A stretch of DNA of 46,056 nt from Bacteroidota bacterium (GTDB taxonomy: Bacteria; Bacteroidota; Bacteroidia; UKL13-3): positions 1 to 46,056 of the forward strand of contig CANHBJ010000003.1 in NCBI GenBank assembly GCA_947459075.1. The letters run 5' to 3'. Below, one piece after another: positions 43,889 to 46,056 of the stretch (within the stretch, counting starts at the first letter, position 1; every line of letters starts with the position of its first letter). A program made the translations under genes and the position numbers. The notes under the pieces were generated by a model. It ran no database searches. It was given only the letters and a program-made list of their open reading frames with translations, and had not been told where the DNA came from.

Positions 43889-43893
43889 TCACC

Positions 43894-44256
43894 ATGTATA
43901 CAGTATTTTCAATCATCATCATTTTAGTGTGCATTTTGCTAACACTTGTAGTATTAATTCAAAATCCAAAAGGTGGGGGAATTGCAGCTAATTTTGCATC
44001 GCCAAATCAAATTATGGGAGCTAAGCGTAGCAGTGATGTTATCGAAAAAGCCACATGGATTTTAGCAGTAGTACTTATTGTGTTTTCATTAGCAAGTAAC
44101 TTCGTTCGTCCTTCAGTTAGTGTTGAAACGGATGCTCCTGAAAGTCGCATAAAAGATCAAATTGAGAACACAACTGCTCCAGCTCCACTTGCTGCTCCAG
44201 CTCCAGCCCAAACAGCTCCAGCAAACGGTGAAGTTACACCAGCACCTGCCAATTAA
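43894..44256 (+). CDS. secG: Preprotein translocase subunit SecG
   Basis: SecG is a small subunit of the SecYEG channel. This protein has 120 residues and two membrane helices (YTVFSIIIILVCILLTLVVLIQ, then ATWILAVVLIVFSLASNFV). They are joined by the conserved cytoplasmic loop NPKGGGIAANFASPNQIMGAKRSSDVIEKA. The C-terminal tail is long and rich in Ala and Pro (APAPLAAPAPAQTAPANGEVTPAPAN), which is frequent in Bacteroidota. The gene starts 5 bases after the TPR gene's stop and ends the run with a terminator. Confidence 0.92.
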   Translation: MYTVFSIIIILVCILLTLVVLIQNPKGGGIAANFASPNQIMGAKRSSDVIEKATWILAVVLIVFSLASNFVRPSVSVETDAPESRIKDQIENTTAPAPLAAPAPAQTAPANGEVTPAPAN

Positions 44257-44281
44257 TAAACACTAATTGAAATATATTTAG

Positions 44282-44308
44282 AAAAGGTCTCGTATGAGAC
44301 TTTTTTTA
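44282..44308 (+). terminator. Rho-independent terminator after secG
   Basis: The stem aaaaggtctc/gagacttttt has one G-T pair and loop GTAT, and is followed by a T-run. It lies 26 bases after the secG stop and ends the plus-strand run. Confidence 0.8.
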
Positions 44309-44488
44309 TGCCATTTTGGTTTTAACAATGTAATCGTTACAAATGCTTGTTAAATGGATGTTCAAAATCAAAATACGTATTAAAACCCTCAGGTTTGTAA
44401 CTAGGGTTGTACTTTATAATAAAATTACAAAAGTAAATTTTATTAATAGTGCAGAAGTTTGATTGCTTCAAGCTAGTTTTTAAATATG

Positions 44489-45397
44489 TTAGAAATGTTT
44501 ACGCAATCCAATACTCATTCCCAACATATAAGGATGTTGCTTAACTGAATAATTATTACTGGTCATGCTGTTTAAACTGTATCGTAAATAAGGTGCAGCA
44601 GTAAGCGTAATGGCTTGATTAATTTGGTACGCTAATCCTAAGTGTAGATGAGCAAAAATGCTGTTTTTTATAAAGGGGAACGATTCTTTATTCTTTACTA
44701 CCAATACGCCTACATTATTTTGGCCTACTAAAGCAGCATCAATTGTACTTATAAATGCATAACTCAATCCAATTTTAGTTTCAATTCCAAATCGTTTGTG
44801 CGGTGTAAACCTATAAGTAATTAATAAAGGAATTTCGTTCCAACTGTATTTAATACGTGTATTGTTTATTCCATTGGCTGTAACCGAATCGTTTGTTGCT
44901 AATTGGCTATTTGCATCATATTTCGGAGGTTGTGTTGCCTGTGTTGTTCCATATGTCATACCCATACTAAAATGAGTAAATTGCACACCACTAGATATCA
45001 ATAGCTTGTTCCATTTATAATCTAATAAAAATGCACCACTCCAATCTATTTTAGCAGATTCTATTTGATTACGAAGTGCTACGTGTTCTGTTAGGTCAGA
45101 TTTATTTGTATTCAATTGCATTTGACTGAAATGAGCACCAATCATTACACTTAAAGATAGTCTTGAAGGAAGATTAGCACCATCTTTAATCGATGGTTTT
45201 ATTTGGCTTGTTACACTATCATGTATCGCTGGAATAATGTTTCGTGCTATTATAGAAGTATCAGAAGGTTCTTCAGTTTTATTGGGTTGATGGTAGGTGC
45301 TAATTTCTTGTTTGTTTGTTTGCTCTTTATTATCGATTAAGTTTGGCTGTATTTTGTTCGTATTTATTCCTTGTTCAACTGGGCCTAGCACAATCAA
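44489..45397 (-). CDS. Outer-membrane beta-barrel protein, 5' cut at the junction
   Basis: The visible part has ~300 residues. There is a hydrophilic linker (DNKEQTNKQEISTYHQPNKTEEPSDTS) and then a barrel of strands such as RLSLSVMIGAHFSQMQLN, WSGAFLLDYKWNKLLISSGVQFTHFSMGMTYG, RFGIETKIGLSYAFIS, FAHLHLGLAYQINQAITLTAAPYLRYSLN, ending in LGMSIGLRKHF. The usual PorT-like layout has a signal peptide or an anti-sigma-like N-terminus plus a transmembrane helix before such a linker. None is seen here, because the gene runs into the phage segment. The ORF track's start is a TTG at 45397, an artefact of the join. The true 5' end is missing. Confidence 0.6.
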   Translation of the reverse strand: MIVLGPVEQGINTNKIQPNLIDNKEQTNKQEISTYHQPNKTEEPSDTSIIARNIIPAIHDSVTSQIKPSIKDGANLPSRLSLSVMIGAHFSQMQLNTNKSDLTEHVALRNQIESAKIDWSGAFLLDYKWNKLLISSGVQFTHFSMGMTYGTTQATQPPKYDANSQLATNDSVTANGINNTRIKYSWNEIPLLITYRFTPHKRFGIETKIGLSYAFISTIDAALVGQNNVGVLVVKNKESFPFIKNSIFAHLHLGLAYQINQAITLTAAPYLRYSLNSMTSNNYSVKQHPYMLGMSIGLRKHF

Positions 45398-46056
45398 AGC
45401 ATTGTTAGCAAGTAATTATTTAGACCCAGATGCTCCTGATCCAGCATTATATCCACAAGGTATGCGCCTATGGAACCTACGCCGTAGCGGATTTAACGTC
45501 AAGAAGTATGTAGTTGATCATATTAACATCTATGCTAATGACGGTAAAAATGCTCGTTATAACGACGAAGTAATGGTTACTATCGGCGATGAATATGTTG
45601 CAGATCGTTGGATCACAGTAAGCCCTAACCAAGAAACTGGTGCAGGTAGCTTTGGTCGTCACGCACAACGTAGATTTGTTGTATCGGCATTTAAGGCAGT
45701 TATTGACACAAATCAAGCAATTCGCGATACTGATACACTAGTATTCAACTTAATTGCTACACCTGGATACCCTGAAGCTATTCAGAACATGATTGCATTT
45801 AATGCAGATCGTGGACAAACTGCTTTTGTATTAGGTGATACACCGTTCCGTTTAGCACCTACTGGCACTGAATTATCAAACTGGGGCAATAACAATGCAC
45901 TAGCATTTGATAACGGTGATGATGGTGCAGTAAGTAGCGATGAATATATGGCAATGTTCTACCCAAGTGGTTTTACAAACGACAACACTGGAAATAGTAT
46001 TGTTGTTCCGGCAAGTCACATGATGATGCGCACAATTGCCAACAGTGATGCTAAGA
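45387..46056 (+). CDS. T4-like phage tail sheath protein, fragment (both ends cut)
   Basis: The open frame continues to the window's end and gives about 223 residues with no start or stop. The sequence STIKALLASNYLDPDAPDPALYPQGMRLWNLRRSGFNVKKY, the block GAGSFGRHAQRRFVVSAFKAVIDTNQAIRDTD, the FNLIATPGYPEAIQNMIAFNADRGQTAFVLGDTPFRL stretch and the last VVPASHMMMRTIANSDAK are typical of the contractile tail sheath (gp18 family) of T4-like myoviruses of aquatic bacteria. In these phages the sheath is made as long repeated subunits that shorten to drive DNA injection. No other phage gene is in the window. The piece is joined to an outer-membrane gene of the host on the opposite strand. Confidence 0.75.

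Noticed and set aside
44309-44488. RNA gene or riboswitch between secG and the truncated barrel gene
   Set aside because: The stretch is AT-rich without stable stems or recognisable conserved motifs.
45477-45716. Minus-strand ORF of 79 residues in the phage segment
   Set aside because: It is the antisense shadow of the tail-sheath frame, which has clear family similarity.
45387-46056. A prophage or a domesticated contractile system at the right end
   Set aside because: Only one fragment of a T4-like sheath is present, with no integrase, att repeats or neighbouring tail genes. T4-like phages are lytic. A chimeric contig is the better reading.

Overview
This window is one AT-rich contig from a bacterium of the phylum Bacteroidota. 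The evidence is a type IX secretion sorting tail (Por/CTD), TAnnTTTG-type promoter boxes, menaquinone genes, lipoprotein forms of LptC and LptE, many small outer-membrane beta-barrels and DUF families typical of the phylum. I cannot fix the family. No rRNA, tRNA, CRISPR array or insertion sequence was seen. The last ~0.7 kb does not fit the rest: it encodes part of a T4-like phage tail sheath and looks like a chimeric join.

Layout. 1-3.7 kb: end of a T9SS-exported Ig-like protein, gcvH, rsmI, and an isochorismate synthase/thioesterase pair. 4-9 kb: a PAS-only membrane sensor, a histidine phosphatase and a secreted prolyl oligopeptidase. 9-11.4 kb: a tight minus-strand set of hutI, a pentapeptide-repeat protein and a secreted protein. 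11.4-13.8 kb: gamma-carbonic-anhydrase-family protein and an ABC exporter. 13.85-21.2 kb: the most interesting block, a four-gene minus-strand operon dabA-dabB-sulP-porin. 21.7-24 kb: MATE and EamA transporters. 25-27.5 kb: menD-menB. 27.6-31.7 kb: a minus-strand run gltX, lipoprotein, B12-binding mutase subunit, crotonase, DUF3050. 31.9-37 kb: radC, metG, a BaiN/HI0933-type flavoprotein and an extended rsfS. 37-44.3 kb: plus-strand housekeeping and envelope genes birA, coaX, OMP, lptC, a small membrane protein, citrate synthase, lptE, a TPR protein and secG. 44.5-45.4 kb: a truncated beta-barrel gene. 45.4 kb to the end: the phage piece.

How the genes work together. The DAB proteins (a zinc-site DabA and a NuoL-like DabB), a SulP anion transporter and an outer-membrane porin can be read as one envelope-spanning inorganic-carbon uptake module. 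A gamma-CA-like gene lies 7 kb away. Menaquinone synthesis is represented by MenF, MenD, MenB and a possible MenI hydrolase in two loci. LptC and LptE supply LPS-export parts. Genes mostly end in perfect hairpins, several serving convergent pairs. Two genes start with GTG only 4-5 bases after a TACATTTG box, suggesting leaderless mRNAs.
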